From JAIEPX01 sp963725255 (lineage in GTDB: Bacteria; Pseudomonadota; Gammaproteobacteria; JAIEPX01), in the NCBI GenBank assembly GCA_963725255.1, contig CAVRXV010000001.1, forward strand, positions 1-64,000: a stretch of 64,000 nt of DNA, read 5' to 3'. Position 1 is the first letter of the stretch; every line of letters begins with the position of its first letter. Shown one piece after another: positions 9,364 to 18,573 of the stretch. The notes beneath the pieces were generated by a model. The model did no database searches. It saw nothing but the letters and a program-made list of their open reading frames with translations, and was not told where the DNA came from. The position numbers and the translations under genes were made by a program.

Positions 9364-11763
9364 GTGGCTAGAGCAGGGCGCAAAAAAGATACCGATGAGA
9401 TGTTCGCTGAACATTTTTATAAACGCTTGCGCGAAGGAATTCTGATTTTTATTTCGGCAATTGCTGTTTTTGTGATGATTGGATTAGTCACATACCATTC
9501 TTCAGATCCCGGTTGGTCTAATTTAGGTGGCAACGATCAGATTTTGAATGCTGAAGGTGCTGTAGGAGCCTGGGTAGCTGATGTCTTGCTGTATTTATTA
9601 GGCTATTTAGCTTACGGATTGCCTGCTGCATTTTTTTTTGGCACGTGGTGGTTTTGGAGTGAACAAAATCAATCTGACCTCCCGTATCGTTATCCCTTGT
9701 TATGGTTGCGAATTATTGGCGCTATTTTAGCGGTTAGCGGACTTTCGGGTCTTTTAAGTTTACATTTTCATGGATCGCCCAATTGGGTACCTTTTACCTC
9801 AGGTGGTGTTCTAGGCAATATCGTTGCAGCCCATTTAGTGTCTATTCTGAATGGTGCTGGAACTTCATTATCTTTATTAGCCATAACTTTAGTCGGTGTA
9901 ACATTGCTAACCGGATTATCGTGGTTACAAGTTGCCGATTTTATTGGAGCAAAAACCTTAGCACTTTGGGATGTGATAGCAGAGCGATTTCAAGCTCATC
10001 GCGAACTCACTCAATCATTGAAAAAAGACAGTGAACCCGAAATTTCTCCACGTTCATCAGGAAAATCTAAAATACGACGTGAACCTGAAATTCGGTCAAC
10101 AAGCAAAATTGATGTTCAACCTGATATAATCCCTGCTGAACCCAAAATTGTGAGAGCGGCTACACTCGAAGATGATCAACTTCCTTGGGATGAAACAGCT
10201 GTCGCTGCACCTTCAAAACCTCGCATAATTAGTAAACCAAAACCAGAAAAAGTTCATTACGATTCTGCATTAGCAGGTACATTACCTCCTCTTGAATTAT
10301 TGGATCCTCCTGATCAAACAGAACGAAAAGGCTATAGCAATCAGCAATTAGAGGAGATGTCTCGTTTAGTTGAATTGCGTATGCAAGATTTTGGTGTGAT
10401 TGTCAAAGTGGTAGCAGTACATCCAGGACCCGTTGTAACTCGATATGAATTACAGCTTGCTGCAGGTACTAAAGTCAGCAAAATAACAGGTTTAGCTAAA
10501 GATTTAGCACGTGCATTATCTGTCACGAGTGTACTTATTGTTGAAGTGATTCCGGGTAAATCCGTGATTGGTTTAGAACTACCCAATGCATCTCGAGAAA
10601 CTGTTCGTTTGAGAGAAATACTTTCATCACAACGTTATGCACAAGCAAAATCGCCTTTAGCTTTAGGCATCGGAAAAGATATTGCTGGTCATGCGGTGGT
10701 ATTAGACTTAGCTAAAATGCCTCACTTATTAGTTGCAGGTACTACGGGTTCAGGAAAATCGGTAGGATTAAATGCGATGCTTTTGAGTTTGTTGTACAAA
10801 GCAACACCTAAAGAATTGCGCATGATTATGATTGATCCCAAGATGTTGGAATTATCGATATACGATGGTATTCCTCACTTACTCACTCCAGTAGTGACGG
10901 ATATGAAAGATGCGGCTAACGCTTTGCGTTGGTGTGTTGCTGAAATGGAACGTCGATATCGTCTGATGGCATCTCTCGGCGTTAGAAATTTAGCGGGTTA
11001 TAATCAAAAAGTGGCGAAAGCCATTGCAGATGGTGAGCCAATTTATGATCCACTTTGGCTACCAAGTTCATCAGCAGACAAGCCGGGCTATTTAGAAGAA
11101 TTACCTTACATCGTTGTCTTGGCTGATGAATTTGCCGATATGATGATGGTTGTGGGTAAAAAAGTTGAGGAACTCATCACACGTATAGCACAAAAAGCGC
11201 GTGCTGCAGGAATACACTTAATTTTAGCTACACAACGCCCTTCTGTGGATGTTATCACGGGTTTAATAAAAGCGAACATTCCAACTCGCATTGCCTTTCA
11301 AGTGTCTTCCAGAATTGATTCACGAACGATATTAGATCAGTCGGGTGCAGAACAATTATTAGGTCATGGTGATATGTTATATTTACCACCTGGAACTGCA
11401 GTTCCGGTTCGAGTGCACGGCGCTTTTGTGGCCGATGAAGAAGTGCATCGTGTGGTGAGTGACCTTAAACGACGAGGACAAGCGGAATATCTAGAAGACG
11501 TGATTGCTGGAAGCGGTATGAGCGACGCCAGTGAATCGGGTGGATCTGAGACTGATGACGGTGAACAAGATCCCATGTATGATCAAGCAGTTCAGATTGT
11601 TTTAGAATCTCGTCGTGCTTCAATTTCTGGTATTCAGCGACGCTTAAAAATAGGCTTTAATCGGGCTGCTCGATTAGTCGAATCGATGGAAGCAGCAGGG
11701 ATTGTTGGACCTATTGAAAATGGTGGACGCGAAGTGTTGGTTGCGGCTCCGATGGAGGATTAA
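9364..11763 (+). CDS. ftsK: DNA translocase FtsK
   Basis: Septum-anchored motor that pumps chromosome ends apart and activates XerCD at dif. The start is GTG 9364 after AGGAATAAAGGAA. Residues about 25-190 hold four membrane helices; a variable basic, Pro-rich linker follows to about 300; the motor has Walker A GTTGSGKS at about 459-466 and Walker B VVLADEFADMM near 582; the KOPS-reading winged-helix gamma domain (SGIQRRLKIGFNRAARLVE) occupies about 738-799. The linker is short compared with E. coli. The frame is fully intact over 2.4 kb and abuts lolA. Confidence 0.97.
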   Translation: MARAGRKKDTDEMFAEHFYKRLREGILIFISAIAVFVMIGLVTYHSSDPGWSNLGGNDQILNAEGAVGAWVADVLLYLLGYLAYGLPAAFFFGTWWFWSEQNQSDLPYRYPLLWLRIIGAILAVSGLSGLLSLHFHGSPNWVPFTSGGVLGNIVAAHLVSILNGAGTSLSLLAITLVGVTLLTGLSWLQVADFIGAKTLALWDVIAERFQAHRELTQSLKKDSEPEISPRSSGKSKIRREPEIRSTSKIDVQPDIIPAEPKIVRAATLEDDQLPWDETAVAAPSKPRIISKPKPEKVHYDSALAGTLPPLELLDPPDQTERKGYSNQQLEEMSRLVELRMQDFGVIVKVVAVHPGPVVTRYELQLAAGTKVSKITGLAKDLARALSVTSVLIVEVIPGKSVIGLELPNASRETVRLREILSSQRYAQAKSPLALGIGKDIAGHAVVLDLAKMPHLLVAGTTGSGKSVGLNAMLLSLLYKATPKELRMIMIDPKMLELSIYDGIPHLLTPVVTDMKDAANALRWCVAEMERRYRLMASLGVRNLAGYNQKVAKAIADGEPIYDPLWLPSSSADKPGYLEELPYIVVLADEFADMMMVVGKKVEELITRIAQKARAAGIHLILATQRPSVDVITGLIKANIPTRIAFQVSSRIDSRTILDQSGAEQLLGHGDMLYLPPGTAVPVRVHGAFVADEEVHRVVSDLKRRGQAEYLEDVIAGSGMSDASESGGSETDDGEQDPMYDQAVQIVLESRRASISGIQRRLKIGFNRAARLVESMEAAGIVGPIENGGREVLVAAPMED

Positions 11764-11766
11764 GTG

Positions 11767-12393
11767 ATGAAAAATTATTGTCGAGTTATTTTCACAGTGT
11801 TGATGAGTGTTATTTTGAATTTCACTGTTAATGCGAGTAGCCCTTTACAAGAACTGCAACAAAAATTAAATTCGTTTCACGGAATGCGTGCGAATTTTCA
11901 ACAAGCATTATTTAGTGATAAACGAACAGCTCCTCATCGTTCAAGTGGTACCATGGCCATCCAACGTCCCGGAAAATTTCGATGGGAAACTCAAAAACCT
12001 AATGAGCAAATTTTAATTGCGGATGGTAGTTTATTATGGATTTATGATGTCGATTTAGAACAAGCGACTAAGCAAAAAGTTGACACCACCGATAGCAATA
12101 GTCCGGCATTATTTTTAAGTGGGAATGTCGGCGATATTCCAAAACGCTTTACCGTTAAAAATGAAAATAATGCTAATGGTGTTGGATTTCATTTGGCGGC
12201 CAAATCGGCTGACGATATGTTTCAATCAGTCACAATTTTTTTTCAAGCTGATAAATTAAGTAAAATGGTGGTGGATACCCGAATTGGGCAGCGAAGTGAA
12301 TTTACTTTTTCTCAAGTAGAAATTAATCCAACGTTTTCAAATAGTACATTTCACTTCAAAGCACCGGCAGGAGTTGATGTTTTAACCAACTGA
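11767..12393 (+). CDS. lolA: Outer-membrane lipoprotein carrier LolA
   Basis: Periplasmic chaperone carrying lipoproteins from LolCDE to LolB. A signal peptide of about 22 residues (ending VNA before SSPLQEL) precedes the family blocks LNSFHGMRANFQQ, GTMAIQRPGKFRWE and DGSLLWIYDVDLEQ. The ATG at 11767 is chosen over the GTG at 11764; it lies 3 bases after the ftsK stop, so the two are translationally coupled. Length about 208 aa is normal. Confidence 0.94.
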   Translation: MKNYCRVIFTVLMSVILNFTVNASSPLQELQQKLNSFHGMRANFQQALFSDKRTAPHRSSGTMAIQRPGKFRWETQKPNEQILIADGSLLWIYDVDLEQATKQKVDTTDSNSPALFLSGNVGDIPKRFTVKNENNANGVGFHLAAKSADDMFQSVTIFFQADKLSKMVVDTRIGQRSEFTFSQVEINPTFSNSTFHFKAPAGVDVLTN

Positions 12394-12409
12394 TTCAAGG
12401 AGAGGAATT

Positions 12410-12709
12410 ATGGATTCTGCGATGAAATACGGACGTGTTTATATTACTGAAGGCGATAAATTACTACCATTACTGATGGAATATTTACATAATGATGCAA
12501 AAGTTGCTGGGGTGACTGTGGTTCGTGCTTATAGTGGATTTGGTAAATCAAAAGTGATACACAGCCAAGAGATTCCTTTCGAGGCCAACAATTTACCCTT
12601 GATTATAGAATTTATAGATACTATAGAAAAAGTCGACGCTGTTATTAGGCATTTTAAAGATATGTTCAGATTAGGGCATATAGTGTCGTGGCTAGTGACA
12701 GTTGATTAG
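12410..12709 (+). CDS. DUF190 family protein
   Basis: A 99-residue protein of the PII-like DUF190 family: VAGVTVVRAYSGFGKSK is the family signature and NNLPLIIEFIDTIEKVDAVI the second block. Members are predicted soluble trimers of ferredoxin-like fold, often encoded near fluoride or other ion channels; no such channel (crcB) is adjacent here. It sits between lolA and serS with 16 and 26 base gaps and a good ribosome site (AGGAG) and is probably cotranscribed with them. Its biochemical role is unknown. Confidence 0.85.
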   Translation: MDSAMKYGRVYITEGDKLLPLLMEYLHNDAKVAGVTVVRAYSGFGKSKVIHSQEIPFEANNLPLIIEFIDTIEKVDAVIRHFKDMFRLGHIVSWLVTVD

Positions 12710-12735
12710 TCAAATCCTAGAAGAAGTGAGATAAA

Positions 12736-14010
12736 ATGCTCGATCCTAAATTATTACGACATGAAATTGAAAAAACAGCAGCAGCGTTATTGACGCGTGG
12801 AGTGACATTAGATGTTGATCGCATCACTCAGCTCGAATCGCAACGAAAAACCTTAGAAATAGCCACTCAAGAATTGCAACATACACGTAATTCTCAATCC
12901 AAATTAATTGGACAAGCAAAAGCAAAGGGCGAAGATATTGCACCTTTAATGGAGACTGTGAATGAATTGTCAGATAAATTGAAAGCTTCTGAAGAAAATC
13001 TAAAAGAACTTCAAAAAGAGCTGAATTCAATTTACTGGAATATTCCAAATATTCCTCATGTTTCTGTACCTGAAGGGAAATCAGAAGAAGACAATCAAGA
13101 AATTCGTCAGTGGGGCAAAATACCCACATTTGATTTTATTCCTAAAGATCACGTTGAATTAGGTGAAGGGATGTCTCAAATGGATTTTGCTAAAGCAGGT
13201 AAAATCTCTGGCGCTCGTTTTGTCGTGTTATCCAACAAATTAGCTCGAATGCAGCGTGCACTCGCTCAACTTATGCTGGATTTACACACTCAACAGCATG
13301 GTTATGTCGAAATGTATGTACCGTATCTCGTGAACAAAGAGAGCCTATTTGGTACTGGACAGCTCCCAAAATTTTCAGATGATTTATTTCATATTGAAGG
13401 CGATCAAAAATTATCGTTAATTCCCACAGCCGAAGTGCCACTCACTAACTTAGCGGCGGATACCATTTATGACAATGATCAGCTGCCTATTAAAATGGTT
13501 GCACAGACGCCTTGTTTTAGAAGTGAGGCAGGATCTTACGGAAAAGATACTCGTGGCATGATTAGACAACACCAATTTGAAAAAGTGGAACTTGTTCAAA
13601 TTGTACGACCTGAAGAATCTTACCAAGCTTTAGAAGAATTAACTTCTCAGGCAGAAAAAGTACTGCAATTACTAGAGCTTCCTTATCGTGTTGTTGCACT
13701 GTGTACGGGCGATCTTGGTTTCGCATCGGCTAAAACCTATGATTTAGAAGTGTGGTTGCCAAGTCAAAAAATGTACAGAGAAATTTCATCTTGCAGTAAT
13801 TTTGAAACTTTTCATGCAAGAAGAATGCTGGCTCGTTATCGACATCCCGAAACGCAGAAAACAGAATATGTCCACACCATTAATGGTTCTGGATTAGCGG
13901 TAGGACGAACTTTAGTGGCGATTATGGAAAATTATCAGGATAATCGTGGGCGAATTCGTGTGCCCGAAATTTTACTCCCCTACATGTCCGGTATTGAATT
14001 AATTGAATAA
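12736..14010 (+). CDS. serS: Seryl-tRNA synthetase
   Basis: Class II aminoacyl-tRNA synthetase for Ser. The N-terminal long coiled coil (residues about 30-105) grips the tRNA arm. The catalytic core shows LIPTAEVPLTN, motif 2 CFRSEAGSYGKDTRGMIR QHQFEKVE region and motif 3 NGSGLAVGRTLVAIMENYQ. Length 424 aa is normal and the frame is intact. The start ATG 12736 has AGAAGTGAG upstream. lolA-(DUF190)-serS order follows the common gammaproteobacterial lolA-serS neighbourhood. Confidence 0.97.
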   Translation: MLDPKLLRHEIEKTAAALLTRGVTLDVDRITQLESQRKTLEIATQELQHTRNSQSKLIGQAKAKGEDIAPLMETVNELSDKLKASEENLKELQKELNSIYWNIPNIPHVSVPEGKSEEDNQEIRQWGKIPTFDFIPKDHVELGEGMSQMDFAKAGKISGARFVVLSNKLARMQRALAQLMLDLHTQQHGYVEMYVPYLVNKESLFGTGQLPKFSDDLFHIEGDQKLSLIPTAEVPLTNLAADTIYDNDQLPIKMVAQTPCFRSEAGSYGKDTRGMIRQHQFEKVELVQIVRPEESYQALEELTSQAEKVLQLLELPYRVVALCTGDLGFASAKTYDLEVWLPSQKMYREISSCSNFETFHARRMLARYRHPETQKTEYVHTINGSGLAVGRTLVAIMENYQDNRGRIRVPEILLPYMSGIELIE

Positions 14011-14045
14011 CCTGATACGGTTCTCCTATTTGAGGATTTTATCGT

Positions 14046-16253
14046 ATGTCAGAATCGACTGATCAAGTGAAATCATCGAGTTTACATGGCAGTATAGAAC
14101 GAATAACTTTTCATAATGCGGACAATGGATTCTGTGTATTAAAAGTCAAAGTACCTACACAAGAAGAATTGGTTGTAGTTGTTGGTAATGCGCATGTTGT
14201 TACGCCGGGTGAATACATCGAGTGTAGTGGTGAGTGGGTTTATGATCGTACTTACGGCCAACAGTTCAAAGCGGATGAATTAAAAATTATTCCACCTACT
14301 CATGTTGAAGGTATGGAAAAATATTTAGCTTCTGGTGTCGTAAAAGGAATTGGTCCTTCCACAGCAAAATTATTAATCGAATCTTTTGGATTAGATGTTT
14401 TTCAAGTCATCGAAAAAGCACCTCAAAAATTACTTGAATTGCCGGGTATTGGCACTAAAAAATTAGAAATGATTACGACTGGATGGGATGAACAGATGCG
14501 AGTGCGAGAAATCATGGTATTTCTGCAATCGCATGGCCTTGGAACGGCTCGTGCAATGCGTATCTATAAAACCTATGGCGATCAAGCGCTTTCACGAGTC
14601 AAAGAAAATCCGTATCGATTAGCGCTAGATATTCAAGGAATAGGGTTTAAAACAGCTGATGAACTTGCGTTGAAAATGGGAGTTGCACGTGATTCAGTGC
14701 TGCGAGCTCAAGCAGGTGTTCGTCATGCATTACAAGAGTGTTGTGCTAAAGGTCATTGTGTTGCTTCAAAAAAAGATTTAATTCAGCAAAGTATTAAATT
14801 ATTAGAAATATCAGAAGAGCAAATTGAAAATGCCATTTCACAAGAAGTTCAAGCGGGTAATTTAATCGCTGAAGAAATTTCTGATCCAGATTCAATAGTG
14901 GATGATCAAACAATTTTTATATTGCCCAATCTATATCAAGCAGAGTGTGGCGTCAGTCTGCATTTTGAGCGATTATTATGTGAAAAAACCAAATGGCATG
15001 ATATGGATGTTGAAAGTGCATTGCCTTGGGTAGAGAGTCGTACTGGTACCGTTTTGTCGGATTCTCAAAGGCATGCTGTCATTACAGCGATTCGATCGAA
15101 AATTACGGTAATAACCGGCGGCCCAGGTGTTGGTAAAACAACAATAGTGAATAGTATTTTGCAATTAGTCCGCAGTCGAAGTGGGAGTGTCGCATTGTGT
15201 GCACCGACAGGTCGCGCAGCAAAACGTTTGAGTGAAGCCACTGGATTAGAAGCGAAAACGATTCACCGTTTGTTGGAATACGATCCTGGAACGCGCGATT
15301 TTAAGCGAGAAACAATCAATCCACTCGAAGCTGATTTAGTGGTTGTTGATGAAGCTTCAATGATCGATATCCTCTTAATGTATCATTTAATAAAAGCGAT
15401 TCCAGCGACCTGTTCATTAATTTTAGTCGGTGATGTGGATCAATTACCCTCTGTAGGACCTGGGAGTGTATTAGCTGATATTATTCAATCGCAAACTGTA
15501 GAAGTGGTTAGGCTCACAGAAATTTTTCGTCAAGCCGCTAGTTCCAGAATTATTCTGAATTCCCATCGAATTAATCAAGGTGAAATGCCAATAGAAAATT
15601 TGGAGGGGGAAGAAACAGATTTCTATACCATTATCGCTGAAACATCGGCTGAAATTCACGCGAAACTCTTAACCATAGTCACGCAACGAATCCCTTCGCG
15701 ATTCGGATTTGATCCTATTCGTCAAATTCAAGTGCTTACGCCTATGCATCGTGGAGATTTAGGTGTGAGAGGACTCAACCTAGATTTACAAGCTCGATTA
15801 AATCCAACAGGTCAGCCTCGTATTGATCGTTTTGGATGGACCTTTGCTTGTGGTGATAAAGTGTTGCAGACAGTCAATAATTACGAAAAAGAAGTTTTTA
15901 ATGGTGATATCGGTTATGTCACTCATTTTAAATTAGATGAACAAGAAATGTTAATTGATTTCGATGGTCGATTAGTGGCCTACCGATATGATGAGCTCGA
16001 TGAAATTGTGCTGGCTTATGCAACTACCATTCATAAAAGCCAAGGTTCAGAATATCCAGCAGTCGTTATCCCACTTTCTATGCAACATTACACCATGTTA
16101 CAACGTAATCTTATTTATACTGCTGTAACGCGCGGAAAAAAATTAGTGGTTCTTATTGGCCAACAAAAAGCCATTACAATGGCTGTTCAAAATTATAATG
16201 CTCATCAGAGACTCACTCGGCTTCGCGAGCGATTAGAAAAGGCTTCCATTTAG
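14046..16253 (+). CDS. recD2: RecD2-type ATP-dependent DNA helicase
   Basis: Superfamily 1B 5'-3' helicase resembling RecD but working without RecBC. The N-terminal extension of RecD2 proteins is present, with helix-hairpin-helix-like segments (SGVVKGIGPSTAKLL, LPGIGTKKLEM, IQGIGFKTADELA), followed by Walker A GGPGVGKTT at about 358-366, DLVVVDEASMID (Walker B), GDVDQLPSVGPG, and the C-terminal YATTIHKSQGSEYPAVV and YTAVTRGKKLVVL motifs. 735 aa, intact. Its stop codon overlaps the palindrome upstream of hicA. It probably works with the AddAB-like enzymes at 33.9-39.9 kb in repair, but that is inference. Confidence 0.93.
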   Translation: MSESTDQVKSSSLHGSIERITFHNADNGFCVLKVKVPTQEELVVVVGNAHVVTPGEYIECSGEWVYDRTYGQQFKADELKIIPPTHVEGMEKYLASGVVKGIGPSTAKLLIESFGLDVFQVIEKAPQKLLELPGIGTKKLEMITTGWDEQMRVREIMVFLQSHGLGTARAMRIYKTYGDQALSRVKENPYRLALDIQGIGFKTADELALKMGVARDSVLRAQAGVRHALQECCAKGHCVASKKDLIQQSIKLLEISEEQIENAISQEVQAGNLIAEEISDPDSIVDDQTIFILPNLYQAECGVSLHFERLLCEKTKWHDMDVESALPWVESRTGTVLSDSQRHAVITAIRSKITVITGGPGVGKTTIVNSILQLVRSRSGSVALCAPTGRAAKRLSEATGLEAKTIHRLLEYDPGTRDFKRETINPLEADLVVVDEASMIDILLMYHLIKAIPATCSLILVGDVDQLPSVGPGSVLADIIQSQTVEVVRLTEIFRQAASSRIILNSHRINQGEMPIENLEGEETDFYTIIAETSAEIHAKLLTIVTQRIPSRFGFDPIRQIQVLTPMHRGDLGVRGLNLDLQARLNPTGQPRIDRFGWTFACGDKVLQTVNNYEKEVFNGDIGYVTHFKLDEQEMLIDFDGRLVAYRYDELDEIVLAYATTIHKSQGSEYPAVVIPLSMQHYTMLQRNLIYTAVTRGKKLVVLIGQQKAITMAVQNYNAHQRLTRLRERLEKASI

Positions 16254-16280
16254 TACTATTTTATGGTACTATGCTATAAT
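16251..16280 (+). promoter_or_regulatory. Probable hicAB promoter and operator
   Basis: A palindrome TAGTAC-N9-GTACTA (16251-16271) lies just upstream of a perfect TATAAT (16275-16280). HicB antitoxins usually repress their own operon by binding such palindromes through a C-terminal ribbon-helix-helix, which this HicB has. The -10 box overlaps the hicA ATG (16279), so hicA would be read from a leaderless message or from a later start. Confidence 0.5.
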
Positions 16281-16541
16281 GTTAAATAAGAAACACCAAA
16301 CAACTCTGACAGCACTCTTTGCAATGCCGGTACAATCTGGTATTCCATGGAAAGATATTGAATCTTTACTTTATGCACTTGGTGCCGAACTTTCAGAGGG
16401 TCGTGGATCACGGGTTAGGATACTACTTAATGGGCGTAAGGCTGTGTTCCATAGGCCCCATCCACGTAAAGAAACCGATAAAGGTGCTATATAGTATCAA
16501 TGAAACGCTTTTTAACAGAAGCAGGAGTAAATATATGTTGA
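16279..16541 (+). pseudogene. hicA: HicA-family mRNA interferase toxin, 3' end frameshifted
   Basis: HicA toxins cut mRNA with a double-stranded-RNA-binding-like fold. The readable 71 residues match the family (KHQTTLTALF, IPWKDIESLLYALGAE, GRGSRVRILLNGRKAVFHRPHP, ETDKGA), including the catalytic His in FHRPHP. After GAI a TAG stop intervenes at 16492-16494. Shifting frame by one there restores the usual end VSMKRFLTEAGVNIC and a TGA at 16539-16541 that overlaps the hicB start by 7 bases, the normal hicAB arrangement. The toxin is therefore truncated by about 15 residues, including a conserved C-terminal helix, and is probably inactive. Confidence 0.75.
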
Positions 16542-16861
16542 AATATAAAGGCTATATTGGGCATGTTGAATTTGATGAAGAGGCTGAAATTTTCCACGGT
16601 GAAGTGGTTAATACTCGTGATGTCATTACTTTTCAGGGTAGTACTGTTAAAGCTTTGATTAAAGCATTTAAAGACTCAGTTGATGATTATTTAGATTTTT
16701 GTAATGAACGAAATGAGGAACCCGAACGTCCATTTTCTGGTAAATTCAATTTACGCATTGATCCTGCTCTACATCGAGAGATTTATATAGCTGCGAAATT
16801 AGCAGGCGAGAGTTTGAACGATTGGGTGATTGAAGCACTAAAGAAACAAGCTCATGGCTAA
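16535..16861 (+). CDS. hicB: HicB-family antitoxin
   Basis: Neutralises HicA and represses the operon. The 108-residue product has the HicB partial RNase-H-like fold at the N-terminus (YKGYIGHVEFDEEAEIFHGEV, then TVKALIKAFKDSVDDYLDFC) and a C-terminal ribbon-helix-helix (GKFNLRIDPALHREIYIAAKLAGESLNDWV) for DNA binding. The ATG at 16535 has GCAGGAG 8 bases upstream. It is intact while the toxin is broken, the usual direction of decay because loss of the antitoxin would be harmful. Confidence 0.88.
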   Translation: MLKYKGYIGHVEFDEEAEIFHGEVVNTRDVITFQGSTVKALIKAFKDSVDDYLDFCNERNEEPERPFSGKFNLRIDPALHREIYIAAKLAGESLNDWVIEALKKQAHG

Positions 16862-16969
16862 AGATAATTTTTGGTTGATGACAGCTTAATCATCGATTAT
16901 TAGCTGACTCGATGTGTACAATATGTGAGAATTAATAACCTATCTGACGCTTAAAGTGAGAGTCATATT

Positions 16970-17359
16970 ATGCAATATCTTATTGAAAAAGTTGAATTGG
17001 CTGAGGATAAAGAGCATTTAATTTTCCATACAAGGGATAATGATGATTGCGGTCGTTTGTGGAGTCAACTTGCGGGCCAACTTTTGGACGTGGTTGAAGG
17101 GCGTAAGTCAATTCCATATAATTTACCCGAGGAAAGTCCTCCTGGCAATAGATTAGAAATTGAAGGGGATACTGATCAGCTATTTAAGGTATTAACTTAT
17201 TTAGAAGTTGAGTTGAAATTTTACAAATTTTTAGCTCCAGGCACTACAGCGGAAATTCAGAAACAATTAGAGGTTAGCGCAAAGTCACCTGCTCATCATG
17301 AAGATGGCGAGCCACATAAAGAACCTGTAGATGACGAGCGTAAATACAGTCCTAAATAA
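16970..17359 (+). CDS. Hypothetical protein, 129 aa
   Basis: Not recognised. The protein is soluble and acidic, with a compact region to about residue 95 (ending ELKFYKFLAPG) and a polar tail (HHEDGEPHKEPVDDERKYSPK). There is no signal peptide or membrane segment. It stands alone, 108 bases after hicB, convergent with the type I secretion genes. The start ATG at 16970 has only a weak GTGAGAG ribosome site. A TGTGTACAAT sequence about 55 bases upstream could be a -10 region. Confidence 0.6.
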   Translation: MQYLIEKVELAEDKEHLIFHTRDNDDCGRLWSQLAGQLLDVVEGRKSIPYNLPEESPPGNRLEIEGDTDQLFKVLTYLEVELKFYKFLAPGTTAEIQKQLEVSAKSPAHHEDGEPHKEPVDDERKYSPK

Positions 17360-17406
17360 TTTCTCTAAATATGCCCAATAAGATGAGATCCTTCATTTCA
17401 AGATAA

Positions 17407-18573
17407 TTACCGTTCCTGAAGGGCACTATGTTTGGCTTTGAGGATTGGCTTTAGCATGTAAGATAATACGGTTTTTTTGCCAGTTAAAATATCAACGCGA
17501 GCGGTCATGCCAGGAATAATTTGCAAAGGATTTTTTTCATTACTTAAATGATTTTTTTGTGTTCGAACCAAAATTTCATAATAGCCTTCTTCATTTGGCT
17601 TTTTGTTATCGTCCATTTTTGTATCAGCACTAATCAACTCAACCTTACCTTTAAGACCACCATAAATGGCATAATCGTATGCACTGATTTTCACGGTAGC
17701 ACTTTGACCTGGATGTATAAAACCAATGTCAGAGGGCTTAACTTTAGCTGACACTAATAAAGTATCATCCAATGGCACAATCTCTACCAGATCCATTCCA
17801 GGATTTACAACGCCACCAATGGTATTGACATGCAATTGTTTAACGATTCCTTTTACGGGTGATCGAACTGTCGTACGATCTAATCGATCTTTTAAAGCAA
17901 CTTCATTTTGTTTAACTTGAGATAACTCGGTTTTTACCTTATTTAATTCATCTAAGGCTGCGCTTTGAGCACTTGAAATTTTAGACTCTATTTCACTCGC
18001 TTGTTGTTCTAGTTGCAATACTTCAACTTGAGATACTGCGCCGCTTTTTAATAAGGGTTTTGTCATATTTATCTGACGCTGAATTAGCGCTAAATTATGG
18101 CTTAAATTTTGCATCTCGCGTCGCTTTGAATCGAATAACTCTCGTTCAGAGGTTACCAAATCAGGTACTTCAGTCGCAACGACCGACGAAGGCGCATAAG
18201 GTTGATTATTCAATTGAGCAGTAATGCGTTCAATTTTCGCGGTTAAAGCTAATTCTTTGAGGCGGTTTTCTTTATAACCACCTGAAAATCGAATGTCATC
18301 TAAAACCATTAATACCTGATTTTTTTGTACCATTTGTCCTTCGCGAACAGTAAGATCCCGAACGATTCCACCTTCTAAATTTTGAATCACTTGAATTTTC
18401 TGAGAAGGAATGACTTTCCCATCGCCGTGAGTTACTTCATCTAATTTTGCAAAAAATGCCCACGTAAAAAAACAAATGAAAAAAAACAATATTGACCATA
18501 AGATAATATGACCAAATCGATTTGGCCCTTTTAGCTCATCAAAATATTCTTTAAGCTGTGGATGCATTGTCAT
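17407..18573 (-). CDS. HlyD-family type I secretion membrane fusion protein
   Basis: Periplasmic adaptor linking an ABC exporter to a TolC-type pore. One N-terminal membrane helix (IILWSILFFFICFFTWAFF, residues about 24-42) is followed by the lipoyl half-motif VIQNLEGGIVRDLTVREGQ, a long coiled-coil hairpin (about 100-225), the second lipoyl half (TVRSPVKGIVKQLHVNTIGG) and a beta-barrel domain with DIGFIHPGQSATVKISAYDY. 388 aa. It overlaps the ABC gene by 23 bases and has its own AAGGTG ribosome site. Closest in type to LapC/LssD. No TolC-like gene or RTX substrate is in the window. Confidence 0.9.
   Translation of the reverse strand: MTMHPQLKEYFDELKGPNRFGHIILWSILFFFICFFTWAFFAKLDEVTHGDGKVIPSQKIQVIQNLEGGIVRDLTVREGQMVQKNQVLMVLDDIRFSGGYKENRLKELALTAKIERITAQLNNQPYAPSSVVATEVPDLVTSERELFDSKRREMQNLSHNLALIQRQINMTKPLLKSGAVSQVEVLQLEQQASEIESKISSAQSAALDELNKVKTELSQVKQNEVALKDRLDRTTVRSPVKGIVKQLHVNTIGGVVNPGMDLVEIVPLDDTLLVSAKVKPSDIGFIHPGQSATVKISAYDYAIYGGLKGKVELISADTKMDDNKKPNEEGYYEILVRTQKNHLSNEKNPLQIIPGMTARVDILTGKKTVLSYMLKPILKAKHSALQER

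Noticed and set aside
10341..10586. Minus-strand frames inside ftsK and other long genes (also at 11106, 11364, 34491, 35559)
   Set aside because: Antisense shadows of intact genes with strong motifs.
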